Positions 40,667-49,589 of a stretch of DNA of 64,000 nt are shown here, piece by piece. The stretch lies in NCBI GenBank assembly GCA_039105265.1, contig JAPFFF010000018.1, positions 1,922,001 to 1,986,000 of the forward strand, in the 5' to 3' direction. The notes below the pieces were generated by a model that ran no database searches, had not been told where the DNA came from, and saw nothing but the letters and a program-made list of their open reading frames with translations. Source of the stretch: Tritrichomonas musculus (lineage: Eukaryota > Parabasalia > Tritrichomonadida > Tritrichomonadidae). Positions within the stretch are counted from its first letter, which is position 1. Each line of letters begins with the position of its first letter. Made by a program: the position numbers and the translations under genes.

Positions 40667-40738
40667 TGGTCGGTGGTGTAGTGGTAGCAGTGTAAGACTG
40701 TCGTTCTTAAGACCCGGGTTCGATTCCCGGCTGGCCAG
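40667..40738 (+). tRNA. tRNA-Asp: tRNA-Asp(GUC)
   Basis: Consensus copy; the downstream T tract is expanded (about 40757-40782). Confidence 0.95.
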
Positions 40739-40819
40739 ATTTTTGAATTTTTGCATTTTTTTTTTTTTTTTTTTTTTTTTTTAGCGATTGAATGTATTAT
40801 ATAAAAAAGTAACAAAAAA

Positions 40820-40891
40820 TACCCACGATGGGACTCGAACCCATACCATAAGATTAGAAGTCTTGTATGCTATCCATTACACTACGAGGGC
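40820..40891 (-). tRNA. tRNA-Arg: tRNA-Arg(UCU)
   Basis: Consensus copy, part of the second caspase cassette. Confidence 0.93.
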
Positions 40892-41176
40892 TTCTTATTT
40901 GTTTTTATTTCAATCTTTGTTAAATATTCTCATAAAGAATAAAAAACAAACTTTTTTTTTAAAAATTGTTTTAATTTTATATAATTTACAAAATATCTAC
41001 TTCCAACTCTTTGCATAGTTAGATGAATTACAACACTTCTATAACAATGAACGCACATTGAAAGAATTGTATTTTTGTCATTAGCAGTTGAATCAAAAAG
41101 TTGTGCATAGAGAATATTTTTAAAAACGACTGCAAAAAACATTTACATTTCATGAATCTATTTATCTATCAAATAT

Positions 41177-42031
41177 TTACTTGAAGATTGGACATTCACC
41201 GAGATCTTTGTTTGACATTTCACATTGGAATTCTTCATCAAATCGAGTGAGTGATGGATTCATTCTTTCAATCAATCTATTTGGTGAAATGTTTGGGCAA
41301 TCTCCGATTATCTTGCAGAAATAATAAGTGAATATGCCGTGCGTTCTTTCTGCGTCTTTTGAATCAGTGCCAGATGTTTTTCTGACCCAGAAGGAGATCA
41401 TGTTGGATGTTCCATTGATGTTGAAAAACGAGCCGCCAGACAAACAGTCTGTTATGAACATGACTCTCAGCTGCGGATTACTGCTTTTCGCGATGACGTC
41501 TGTGATTGCACTCTTTTGGAGCACGCCGTCTTTGAATGTGATTGAAGTCGATTCATGATCGCGTCCCGAGTAAAAAACAGTCAATGCTTCTGTCGTGTTT
41601 TTCATGAAAAAGTCGAGGAATGTCGCCAATCGGCCAGAATTATAAAGATACATTATTTTGAATCCAAGACGATGATGCTTAAGACCAATAAGATAACCGT
41701 CATTGAGAGGTCCAACACCAAGTTCTTTATCTACTTCATCTGTATCTTTGATTAAGATCAAACATACTCTTCTGAGATCTTCAGTTGGAATAACTGAAGG
41801 TGATTTTTCATTCAAACACATTCCAATTCTTCCAAATGATTTGAGAAGGTCTTTATGTGTCGATGTTTTACGGACTTGTTGGAATTTTTTACTTGTGAAT
41901 TCATTATCTTTTAAATCTAACTTTGTTGTACGGTGTTCATAATGTGGATGCTTTTGCTTTTTGTCTGGTGTATCGACGTATGTCATTTGGTTTGATAATA
42001 AAAAAATGATATCAATTTTATTCTTCATCAT
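41177..42031 (-). CDS. Caspase/metacaspase-like protein (clan CD), copy 2
   Basis: 284 residues, nearly identical to the copy at 14940. The visible differences are I-to-N in FFNINGTS, SDS-to-GTD near KTSGTDSK, and Y-to-C in YYFCKI. It keeps FYSGRDHE and TDCLSGG, so the unusual His motif is shared and not a recent error in one copy. Both reading frames are open, which suggests either recent duplication or selection. Confidence 0.72.
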   Translation of the reverse strand: MMKNKIDIIFLLSNQMTYVDTPDKKQKHPHYEHRTTKLDLKDNEFTSKKFQQVRKTSTHKDLLKSFGRIGMCLNEKSPSVIPTEDLRRVCLILIKDTDEVDKELGVGPLNDGYLIGLKHHRLGFKIMYLYNSGRLATFLDFFMKNTTEALTVFYSGRDHESTSITFKDGVLQKSAITDVIAKSSNPQLRVMFITDCLSGGSFFNINGTSNMISFWVRKTSGTDSKDAERTHGIFTYYFCKIIGDCPNISPNRLIERMNPSLTRFDEEFQCEMSNKDLGECPIFK

Positions 42032-42373
42032 TTTTTATTTTTATACATTTTCAATTTTTTATTAAATAAAAAATAAAGTATTCAAACTGTATTTATTAGA
42101 TATTTTTTGAATGATATTATATATTTTATTTTTTAAATTGAGAAATTTTTATTTCAATTAATTTTGAAAATTCAAATCCATAATATCTTTTTTTCTTATG
42201 TTAATACAATTTTATAATTCAAGTGTTGTTATTCATCCATCTATGCAAAGAGTTGGAAGTAGATATTTTGAAAATTATATTAAATTAAAACAATTTTAAA
42301 AAAAAATGTTGTATTTTTTATTCTTTATGAGAATATTTAACAAAGATTGAATAGAAATAAAAACAAATAAGAA

Positions 42374-42445
42374 GCCCTCGTAGTGTAATGGATAGCATAC
42401 AAGACTTCTAATCTTATGGTATGGGTTCGAGTCCCATCGTGGGTA
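42374..42445 (+). tRNA. tRNA-Arg: tRNA-Arg(UCU)
   Basis: Consensus copy with intact T arm. Confidence 0.93.
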
Positions 42446-42512
42446 TTTTTTGTTACTTTTTTATATAATAAATTCAATCGATAAAAAAGAAAAAAAGCAA
42501 AAAATCAAAAAT

Positions 42513-42584
42513 CTGGCCAGCCGGGAATCGAACCCGGGTCTTAAGAACGACAGTCTTACACTGCTACCACTACACCACCGACCA
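42513..42584 (-). tRNA. tRNA-Asp: tRNA-Asp(GUC)
   Basis: Consensus copy downstream of P1 copy 14. Confidence 0.95.
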
Positions 42585-42940
42585 TTACTTTGATATATAC
42601 ATATAATGATGTAATTCTTTTATTAATGATTTCAATTCTTTTGATATAAATTATTGAACTCAAAATGGCCATAAATTATGCGCAGCAAATATAAACGAAA
42701 ATTCTTGCTCATCCCATAGGAAAATGCTAAAAACATTGTGAATTTATATGCTATTTTTAAATTCTTAATTAAAAGTAATTCAATGAGCAAGTGCATCAAA
42801 TGAGCAAATTATAATTTAATAAAGACCTTATAAAATGAAAGTATCATTCAATTAGTTTAAATGTTAATCATAAATATATATTTGTGATTAAAAAGTTTTA
42901 TGATTTTTATTTAATTAAAATAAGATAGGATTAAAGTGTC
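42585..42940 (-). other. P1 3' flank, type B (copy 14)
   Basis: Carries the GAAAATTCTTGCTCAT and CAAATGAGCAAATT markers as at copies 5 and 17. No gene. Confidence 0.6.
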
Positions 42941-43273
42941 TCAACCAAAAAGATCATCAAATCCACCCATTTCCATCTCTTCTTCTTCATTATTCTTTTC
43001 TTCTTTTCCTTTTCCTTTCCTTTCTTCGTTTATTGTTTCTGAGTTTTCTTGATTAGTTGATTCTGTTGTTGAATATCTTCCAAGATTTGTTGTTTTGAGA
43101 AGTTCTGATATATCATGAGTTTTGAAATATTGTGTAAAGATATCTGCCCAATATGAATCAATTTTGACATCTGCTGCATTTAAAATTGTATTTATTTTTT
43201 CTGAAGTAATTTCAACATTATCATCATTCAAAATGAGTGCAGCATAAACACACGCAAGTTCAACTGATGTCAT
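42941..43273 (-). CDS. RPLP1: Ribosomal protein P1, copy 14
   Basis: 110 residues, hinge NEERKGKGKEEKNNEEEE, end MEMGGFDDLFG. The protein is identical to copies 15 and 17, although flank types differ (B here, C at 15, B at 17). Confidence 0.93.
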   Translation of the reverse strand: MTSVELACVYAALILNDDNVEITSEKINTILNAADVKIDSYWADIFTQYFKTHDISELLKTTNLGRYSTTESTNQENSETINEERKGKGKEEKNNEEEEMEMGGFDDLFG

Positions 43274-43894
43274 TTTAAATTCTAAATTCCAAATTCTAAA
43301 AATAAAAATGAAGTATTTTATTATTTTATATTTTTATAATTTTTTTGTTTTAAAATTCAACTAATTGAATTATATTTTTTATCAAACTTTGACAAACAAA
43401 TTTCATGTCATCAAATTTCTTTCAAATTTTGAAATAAAATTCCATGAATAAGAATTATCCAATAACAAAGTATAAATATTACAAATTTCACATTTTTTAA
43501 TAAATTTATCTATTTTTGCAGAGAATTCTAAGAATTACATCAAAAAAATTTTTATATATATTGAAAAGTTTTGATTTATATATAATTTTTATAAATAAAA
43601 GCTATAGAGTATTGAAATATCTAATATATTACATATATTATAAAATTCTTTGAATCAAAACTTTTCATTAAGATATTGTTCAAAAAGTGGTTTTCAAAAT
43701 TTTTCAAAAAATTTTTGTTTCAAAATTTGAGAGAAATTTGATGACATGAAATTTGTTTGTCAAAGTTTGATAAAAAAATAAAATTCAATTTGTTGAATTT
43801 TAAAACAAAAAAAATAATAAAATTATAAAATAATAAAATATTTCATTTTTATTTTTAGAATTTAGAATTTAGAATTTGGAATTAAGAATTTTAA
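43274..43894. repeat. Head-to-head spacer, copies 14/15
   Basis: Inverted outer arms with the standard P1 blocks; the centre contains the TCTATTTTTGCAGAGAATTCTAAG segment seen near 37585 and 39735. No gene. Confidence 0.65.
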
Positions 43895-44227
43895 ATGACA
43901 TCAGTTGAACTTGCGTGTGTTTATGCTGCACTCATTTTGAATGATGATAATGTTGAAATTACTTCAGAAAAAATAAATACAATTTTAAATGCAGCAGATG
44001 TCAAAATTGATTCATATTGGGCAGATATCTTTACACAATATTTCAAAACTCATGATATATCAGAACTTCTCAAAACAACAAATCTTGGAAGATATTCAAC
44101 AACAGAATCAACTAATCAAGAAAACTCAGAAACAATAAACGAAGAAAGGAAAGGAAAAGGAAAAGAAGAAAAGAATAATGAAGAAGAAGAGATGGAAATG
44201 GGTGGATTTGATGATCTTTTTGGTTAA
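43895..44227 (+). CDS. RPLP1: Ribosomal protein P1, copy 15
   Basis: 110 residues, identical to copies 14 and 17. Type C 3' flank, then tRNA-Arg on the same strand without an Asp gene between. Confidence 0.93.
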   Translation: MTSVELACVYAALILNDDNVEITSEKINTILNAADVKIDSYWADIFTQYFKTHDISELLKTTNLGRYSTTESTNQENSETINEERKGKGKEEKNNEEEEMEMGGFDDLFG

Positions 44228-44475
44228 AAAAATTTAATCTTCTCTTATTTTCGTTAAATGAAAATTAAAACATTATTTTAATGGGGATTCATTGCTATAG
44301 AAGTGATGTTATTCATCTAACTATGCAAAGAGTTGGAAATAGATATTTTATTCTTAAACATTTATAAATTACATAAAATTAAAACACTTTTTTTTTTATT
44401 TAAAAAAAAGTTTTGTTTTTTATTCTTTATGAGAATATTTAACAAAGATTGAATAGAAATAAAAACAAATAAGAA

Positions 44476-44547
44476 GCCCTCGTAGTGTAATGGATAGCAT
44501 ACAAGACTTCTAATCTTATGGTATGGGTTCGAGTCCCATCGTGGGTA
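44476..44547 (+). tRNA. tRNA-Arg: tRNA-Arg(UCU)
   Basis: Consensus copy. Confidence 0.93.
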
Positions 44548-44613
44548 TTTTTTGTTACTTTTTATATAATAAATTCAATCGCTAAAAAAGAAAAAAAGCA
44601 AAAAATCAAAAAT

Positions 44614-44685
44614 CTGGCCAGCCGGGAATCGAACCCGGGTCTTAAGAACGACAGTCTTACACTGCTACCACTACAACACCGACCA
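44614..44685 (-). tRNA. tRNA-Asp: tRNA-Asp(GUC), G10T variant
   Basis: One change, G10 to T at the start of the D arm (GGTGTTGTAG). It affects the A box region, so transcription may be altered; the rest is consensus. Confidence 0.88.
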
Positions 44686-45031
44686 TTACACTGATATATC
44701 CATATAATGATGTAATTCTTTTATTAATGATTTCAATTCTTTTGATATAAATTATTGAACTCAAAATGGCTATAAATTATGCACAACAACAACAACAACA
44801 AAAAATAATAAAGTTTTTATTTTTTTGGAATATCCAACTTAGTAATAAAATTATTATTAGTAAAATTCACAGATGTCATCAATTACACAAAATATCATTC
44901 AATAATTCTTTCATAAAAAGTATTTTTTCATTTTGTCAATCATTTAAAATTTCATATTTGTGATTTAAAAAGTTTCTTTATTTTTTATTGAATTAATAGT
45001 TTTTAATTATGATTTAAAAAAATAACGTTCT
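44686..45031 (-). other. P1 3' flank, type A (copy 16)
   Basis: Type A flank with a CAACAACAACAACAA microsatellite near 44783 in place of the usual A/T tract. No gene. Confidence 0.6.
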
Positions 45032-45370
45032 TTAACCAAAAAGATCATCAAATCCACCCATTTCAATTTCTTCTTCTTCATTATTATTTTCTTCTTTTCC
45101 GTTTCCGTTTCCGTTTCCTTCGTCGTTTATTGTTTCTGAGTTTTCTTGATTAGTTGATTCTGTTGTTGAATATCTTCCAAGATTTGTTGTTTTGAGAAGT
45201 TCTGATATATCATGAGTTTTGAAATATTGTGTAAAGATATCTGCCCAATATGAATCAATTTTGACATCTGCTGCATTTAAAATTGTATTTATTTTTTCTG
45301 AAGTAATTTCAACATTATCATCATTCAAAATGAGTGCAGCATAAACACACGCAAGTTCAACTGATGTCAT
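45032..45370 (-). CDS. RPLP1: Ribosomal protein P1, copy 16
   Basis: 112 residues with hinge NDEGNGNGNGKEENNNEEEE and end IEMGGFDDLFG. The protein is identical to copy 19 at the other end of this sub-array, not to its head-to-head partner copy 17. Confidence 0.93.
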   Translation of the reverse strand: MTSVELACVYAALILNDDNVEITSEKINTILNAADVKIDSYWADIFTQYFKTHDISELLKTTNLGRYSTTESTNQENSETINDEGNGNGNGKEENNNEEEEIEMGGFDDLFG

Positions 45371-46108
45371 TTTAAATTCTTAATTCCAAATTCTAAATTC
45401 TAAATTCTAAAAATAAAAATGAAATATTTTATTATTTTATAATTTTATTATTTTTTTGTTTTAAAATTCAACAAATTGAATTATATTTTTTATCAAACTT
45501 TGACAAACAAATTTCATGTCATCAAATTTTGAAACAAAATTTTTAAAATTTTTTAAAACCACTTTTTGAACAATATCTTGATGAAAAGTTATGATTCAAC
45601 AAAATGTTATAATATATTGAACATCTCAATATTGCATGATGTATACATCAAAACTGTTCAACATATATAAAAATTCGTATGGTGAAGTTATTATAAAACT
45701 TAGAATAAATAGATTAAAAGAATTATTATAACAATAAATATTTATTCTTATCAAATTGCATAATTTCATTAATTGAATTTTTAAATATATTGAAATTTTT
45801 TGATTTATATATATAATTTTAGAAATAAAAACCATAGAGTATTGAAATATCTAATTTATTAAAAAAAAAAAAAAAAATTCTTGAAATCAAAACATGTCAT
45901 CAAGATATTGTTCAAAAAGTGGTTTTCAAAAAGTTTTAAAAATTTTGTTTCAAAATTTGAAAGAAATTTGATGACATGAAATTTGTTTGTCAAAGTTTGA
46001 TAAAAAATATAATTCAATTAGTTGAATTTTAAAACAAAAAAATTATAAAAATATAAAATAATAAAATACTTCATTTTTATTTTTAGAATTTGGAATTTAG
46101 AATTTAAA
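45371..46108. repeat. Head-to-head spacer, copies 16/17
   Basis: Inverted P1 upstream arms; the centre has a degenerate copy of the 17290-17400 segment and an A tract (about 45861-45877). No gene. Confidence 0.65.
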
Positions 46109-46441
46109 ATGACATCAGTTGAACTTGCGTGTGTTTATGCTGCACTCATTTTGAATGATGATAATGTTGAAATTACTTCAGAAAAAATAAATACAATTTT
46201 AAATGCAGCAGATGTCAAAATTGATTCATATTGGGCAGATATCTTTACACAATATTTCAAAACTCATGATATATCAGAACTTCTCAAAACAACAAATCTT
46301 GGAAGATATTCGACAACAGAATCAACTAATCAAGAAAACTCAGAAACAATAAACGAAGAAAGGAAAGGAAAAGGAAAAGAAGAAAAGAATAATGAAGAAG
46401 AAGAGATGGAAATGGGTGGATTTGATGATCTTTTTGGTTGA
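46109..46441 (+). CDS. RPLP1: Ribosomal protein P1, copy 17
   Basis: 110 residues, identical to copies 14 and 15. TGA stop instead of TAA (GGTTGAGAC), as also in copies 5, 14, 18 and 19 with type B flanks. Confidence 0.93.
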   Translation: MTSVELACVYAALILNDDNVEITSEKINTILNAADVKIDSYWADIFTQYFKTHDISELLKTTNLGRYSTTESTNQENSETINEERKGKGKEEKNNEEEEMEMGGFDDLFG

Positions 46442-46797
46442 GACACTTTAATCCTATCTTATTTTAATTAAATAAAAATCATAAAACTTTTTAATCACAA
46501 ATATATATTTATGATTAACATTTAAACTAATTGAATGATACTTTCATTTTATAAGGTCTTTATTAAATTATAATTTGCTCATTTGATGCACTTGCTCATT
46601 GAATTACTTTTAATTAAGAATTTAAAAATAGCATATAAATTCACAATGTTTTTAGCATTTTCCTATGGGATGAGCAAGAATTTTCGTTTATATTTGCTGC
46701 GCATAATTTATGGCCATTTTGAGTTCAATAATTTATATCAAAAGAATTGAAATCATTAATAAAAGAATTACATCATTATATGTATATATCAAAGTAA
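46442..46797 (+). other. P1 3' flank, type B (copy 17)
   Basis: Mirror image of 42585-42940. No gene. Confidence 0.6.
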
Positions 46798-46869
46798 TGG
46801 TCGGTGGTGTAGTGGTAGCAGTGTAAGACTGTCGTTCTTAAGACCCGGGTTCGATTCCCGGCTGGCCAG
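46798..46869 (+). tRNA. tRNA-Asp: tRNA-Asp(GUC)
   Basis: Consensus copy downstream of P1 copy 17. Confidence 0.95.
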
Positions 46870-46936
46870 ATTTTTGATTTTTTGCTTTTTTTCTTTTTTA
46901 GCGATTGAATTTATTATATAAAAAAGTAACAAAAAA

Positions 46937-47008
46937 TACCCACGATGGGACTCGAACCCATACCATAAGATTAGAAGTCTTGTATGCTATCCATTACACT
47001 ACGAGGGC
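46937..47008 (-). tRNA. tRNA-Arg: tRNA-Arg(UCU)
   Basis: Consensus copy, convergent with tRNA-Asp at 46798. Confidence 0.93.
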
Positions 47009-47160
47009 TTCTTATTTGTTTTTATTTCTATTCAATCTTTGTTAAATATTCTCATAAAGAATAAAAAATACAACATTTTTTTTTAAAATTGTTTTAATTT
47101 TATATAATTTTCAAAGTATCTACTTCCAACTCTTTGCATAGATGGATGAATAACAACACT

Positions 47161-47236
47161 TCTATAGCAATGAACACACATTGAAAGAATTGAATTTTTC
47201 CATTAGCTGTTGAATCACAAAGCTGTATCTAGAGAA
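47161..47236 (-). other. Leftover 3' flank of a lost caspase cassette
   Basis: On the minus strand this reads the same blocks that follow the caspase-like stop codon at 15859-15940 (TTCTCTAGATACA..., GATTCAACAGCTAATGG, TTTCAATGTG). Here it is joined directly to the 3' flank of P1 copy 18, with no caspase coding sequence. Confidence 0.6.
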
Positions 47237-47302
47237 TAAAAATTTGTGATTAAAAAGTTTCATGATTTGTATTTAATTAAAATAAGATAGGATTAAAGTG
47301 TC

Positions 47303-47638
47303 TCAACCAAAAAGATCATCAAATCCACACATTTCAAGTTCTTCTTCTTCATTATTATTATTTCCTTCTTTTCCTTTTCCTTTCCTTTCTTCGTTTATTG
47401 TTTCTGAGTTTTCTTGATTAGTTGATTCTGTTGTTGAATATCTTCCAAGATTTGTTGTTTTGAGAAGTTCTGATATATCATGAGTTTTGAAATATTGTGT
47501 AAAGATATCTGCCCAATATGAATCAATTTTGACATCTGCTGCTTTTAAAATTGTATTTATTTTTTCTGAAGTAATTTCAACATTATCATCATTCAAAATG
47601 AGTGCAGCATAAACACACGCAAGTTCAACTGATGTCAT
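47303..47638 (-). CDS. RPLP1: Ribosomal protein P1, copy 18
   Basis: 111 residues with Lys in NTILKAAD, hinge NEERKGKGKEGNNNNEEEE and end LEMCGFDDLFG, the only Cys-Gly tail in the right array. It has a shortened type B flank. Confidence 0.93.
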   Translation of the reverse strand: MTSVELACVYAALILNDDNVEITSEKINTILKAADVKIDSYWADIFTQYFKTHDISELLKTTNLGRYSTTESTNQENSETINEERKGKGKEGNNNNEEEELEMCGFDDLFG

Positions 47639-48079
47639 TTTAAATTCTTAATTCCAAATTCTAAATTCTAAATTCTAAAAATAAAAATGAAGTATTTTAT
47701 TATTTTGTATTTTTATAATTTTTTTGTTTTAAAATTCAATAAATTGAATTATAAAATTGAATTATAGTAAGTTGAAACGTCTTGGAGTGATGCAAATTGA
47801 CAAGGATATCCGGGAAATTTTGTATGAGACTAAAAAAATTAAAATAAATTCTTTGAAAATTTTATATAACATTTTATAAAAATTTTCATCAAGATATTTT
47901 TCAAAATTTGATTATCAAAATTTTATAAATTTTGTTTCAAAATTCTATTACCAAGTTGGAGATTCCAACAAACCAAAAATTTAATTGATATTTTTGGTAC
48001 ATAATTTTTAACAATTTAAAGTTCAATAATTTATACAAAATGACTTGAAATCATTAATAAAGCATTTATATCAAAGCAA

Positions 48080-48151
48080 TGGTCGGTAGTGTAGTGGTAG
48101 CAGTGTAAGACTGTCGTTCTTAAGACCCGGGTTCGATTCCCGGCTGGCCAG
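48080..48151 (+). tRNA. tRNA-Asp: tRNA-Asp(GUC), orphan copy
   Basis: One change from consensus, G9 to A (GGTCGGTAGTG). It is the only Asp gene not preceded by a P1 ORF; it carries a diverged piece of the P1 3' flank, so it is probably the remains of a lost P1 unit. Confidence 0.9.
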
Positions 48152-48229
48152 ATTTTTTGCCTTTTATAATACAAAATTTCTCTCAAATTTGAATATGGCT
48201 TTTTGAATATTATCTTGATGAAAAGTTAT

Positions 48230-48532
48230 TATTGCAAGAGAGATTGTGCCTCAGCTTTTTGAGAGAACTAATAGAAAAAAATAAGAAGAAAATGTAGAAT
48301 AATATTTACTGAGACTATTCATGTTAAAAAAAAAGCATCTTTTTATGTTACAAAATTTTTACCGATCCTTCCTTTTGATGTAAGTCTCGGTAAAAATTAT
48401 GTAAAAATATAAAAAGATGCATCAATTTTTTTATTTACATAAATATTCTCAAAATATTATTCTCCATTTTTCTCCTTTTTTTTCTTTCAATTAGTTCTCT
48501 CAAAAAGCTGAGGCACAATCTCTCTTGCAAAA
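48230..48532. mobile_element. 303-bp foldback MITE with 15-bp target duplication
   Basis: The ends are TWTTGCAAGAGAGATTG and complement, with inverted homology of at least 45 bp (GTGCCTCAGCTTTTTGAGAG). A second nested inverted repeat (CATCTTTTTATGTTAC / GTAAAAATATAAAAAGATG) lies near the centre. It is flanked by direct TTGATGAAAAGTTAT at 48215-48229 and 48533-48547. Sibling spacers have one copy of that string continuing into GATTCAAC, i.e. the empty site. No ORF. Confidence 0.78.
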
Positions 48533-48945
48533 TTGATGAAAAGTTATGATTCAACAAAATGTTATAATATATTGAATATTTCAATACTGCATAGTTTTAT
48601 TTCTAAAATTCTATATAAATTAAAACTTTCCAACATATCTCAGAATTTGTATGATTGAATTCTTAAAATTCTCTGTATAAATAGATGAATTTATTTTTTT
48701 ATTATTAAAAAATGTGAAATTTGTAATATTTATACCTGGTTATTGGATAATTCTTATTCATGGAATTTTATTTCAAAATTTGAGAGAAATTTGATGACAT
48801 GAAATTTGTTTGTCAAAGTTTGATAAAAAATATAATTCAATTTGTTGAATTTTAAAACAAAAAAATTATAAAAATATAAAATAATAAAATACTTCATTTT
48901 TATTTTTAGAATTTAGAATTTAGAATTTGGAATTTAGAATTTAAA

Positions 48946-49284
48946 ATGACATCAGTTGAACTTGCGTGTGTTTATGCTGCACTCATTTTGAATGATGATA
49001 ATGTTGAAATTACTTCAGAAAAAATAAATACAATTTTAAATGCAGCAGATGTCAAAATTGATTCATATTGGGCAGATATCTTTACACAATATTTCAAAAC
49101 TCATGATATATCAGAACTTCTCAAAACAACAAATCTTGGAAGATATTCAACAACAGAATCAACTAATCAAGAAAACTCAGAAACAATAAACGACGAAGGA
49201 AACGGAAACGGAAACGGAAAAGAAGAAAATAATAATGAAGAAGAAGAAATTGAAATGGGTGGATTTGATGATCTTTTTGGTTGA
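48946..49284 (+). CDS. RPLP1: Ribosomal protein P1, copy 19
   Basis: 112 residues, identical to copy 16. It is the last P1 of the array; its 3' flank is type B for only about 60 bp (to about 49340) and then leaves array homology. Confidence 0.93.
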   Translation: MTSVELACVYAALILNDDNVEITSEKINTILNAADVKIDSYWADIFTQYFKTHDISELLKTTNLGRYSTTESTNQENSETINDEGNGNGNGKEENNNEEEEIEMGGFDDLFG

Positions 49285-49589
49285 AACACTTTAATCCTAT
49301 CTTATTTTAATTAAATAAAAATCATAAAACTTTTTAATCTGGTATATAAATTTTTTTCGAAAAGAACATAATATTTTCTTTATTTACTATAAAAAGAAGT
49401 TGAAAAAGTTTTAGAGATGATTACGCAATAAAAGGAAGAGTTTTTTTTGAAAACATTTAATATTTTAGATTACTTCATGTTTTTATAAATATCTTGATTT
49501 TGGTGGATGAAGATGCCTGCTTGGAATACGAATCAAATCTTTGGATAAACAGTAAGATATTAAAAAAAAATTTAAATTTTAAAAAATAA
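49285..49589. other. Right boundary of the P1 array
   Basis: After about 49340 the sequence is unrelated to the array. It forms the shared 3' intergenic space with the SF1 helicase gene (tail-to-tail). No gene seen. Confidence 0.55.

Larger units (their letters stand above)
40820..42208 (-). repeat. Duplicated caspase cassette, second copy
   Basis: Inverted counterpart of 14764-16158. On its other side (42209-42373) lies another tRNA-Arg flank in mirror orientation, so the cassette sits between two divergent tRNA-Arg genes. Confidence 0.75.
47639..48945. repeat. Head-to-head spacer, copies 18/19, with extra insertions
   Basis: Longest such spacer. It contains a truncated P1 upstream block on the left, a diverged piece of type A 3' flank (47945-48060), an orphan tRNA-Asp gene (48080) and a foldback MITE (48230-48532), then the normal P1 upstream block. 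Confidence 0.65.

Noticed and set aside
9771-48151. CRISPR-like or phage-type array from the regular repeats
   Set aside because: The repeats are P1/tRNA units in a eukaryotic genome, with no spacer-repeat pattern.
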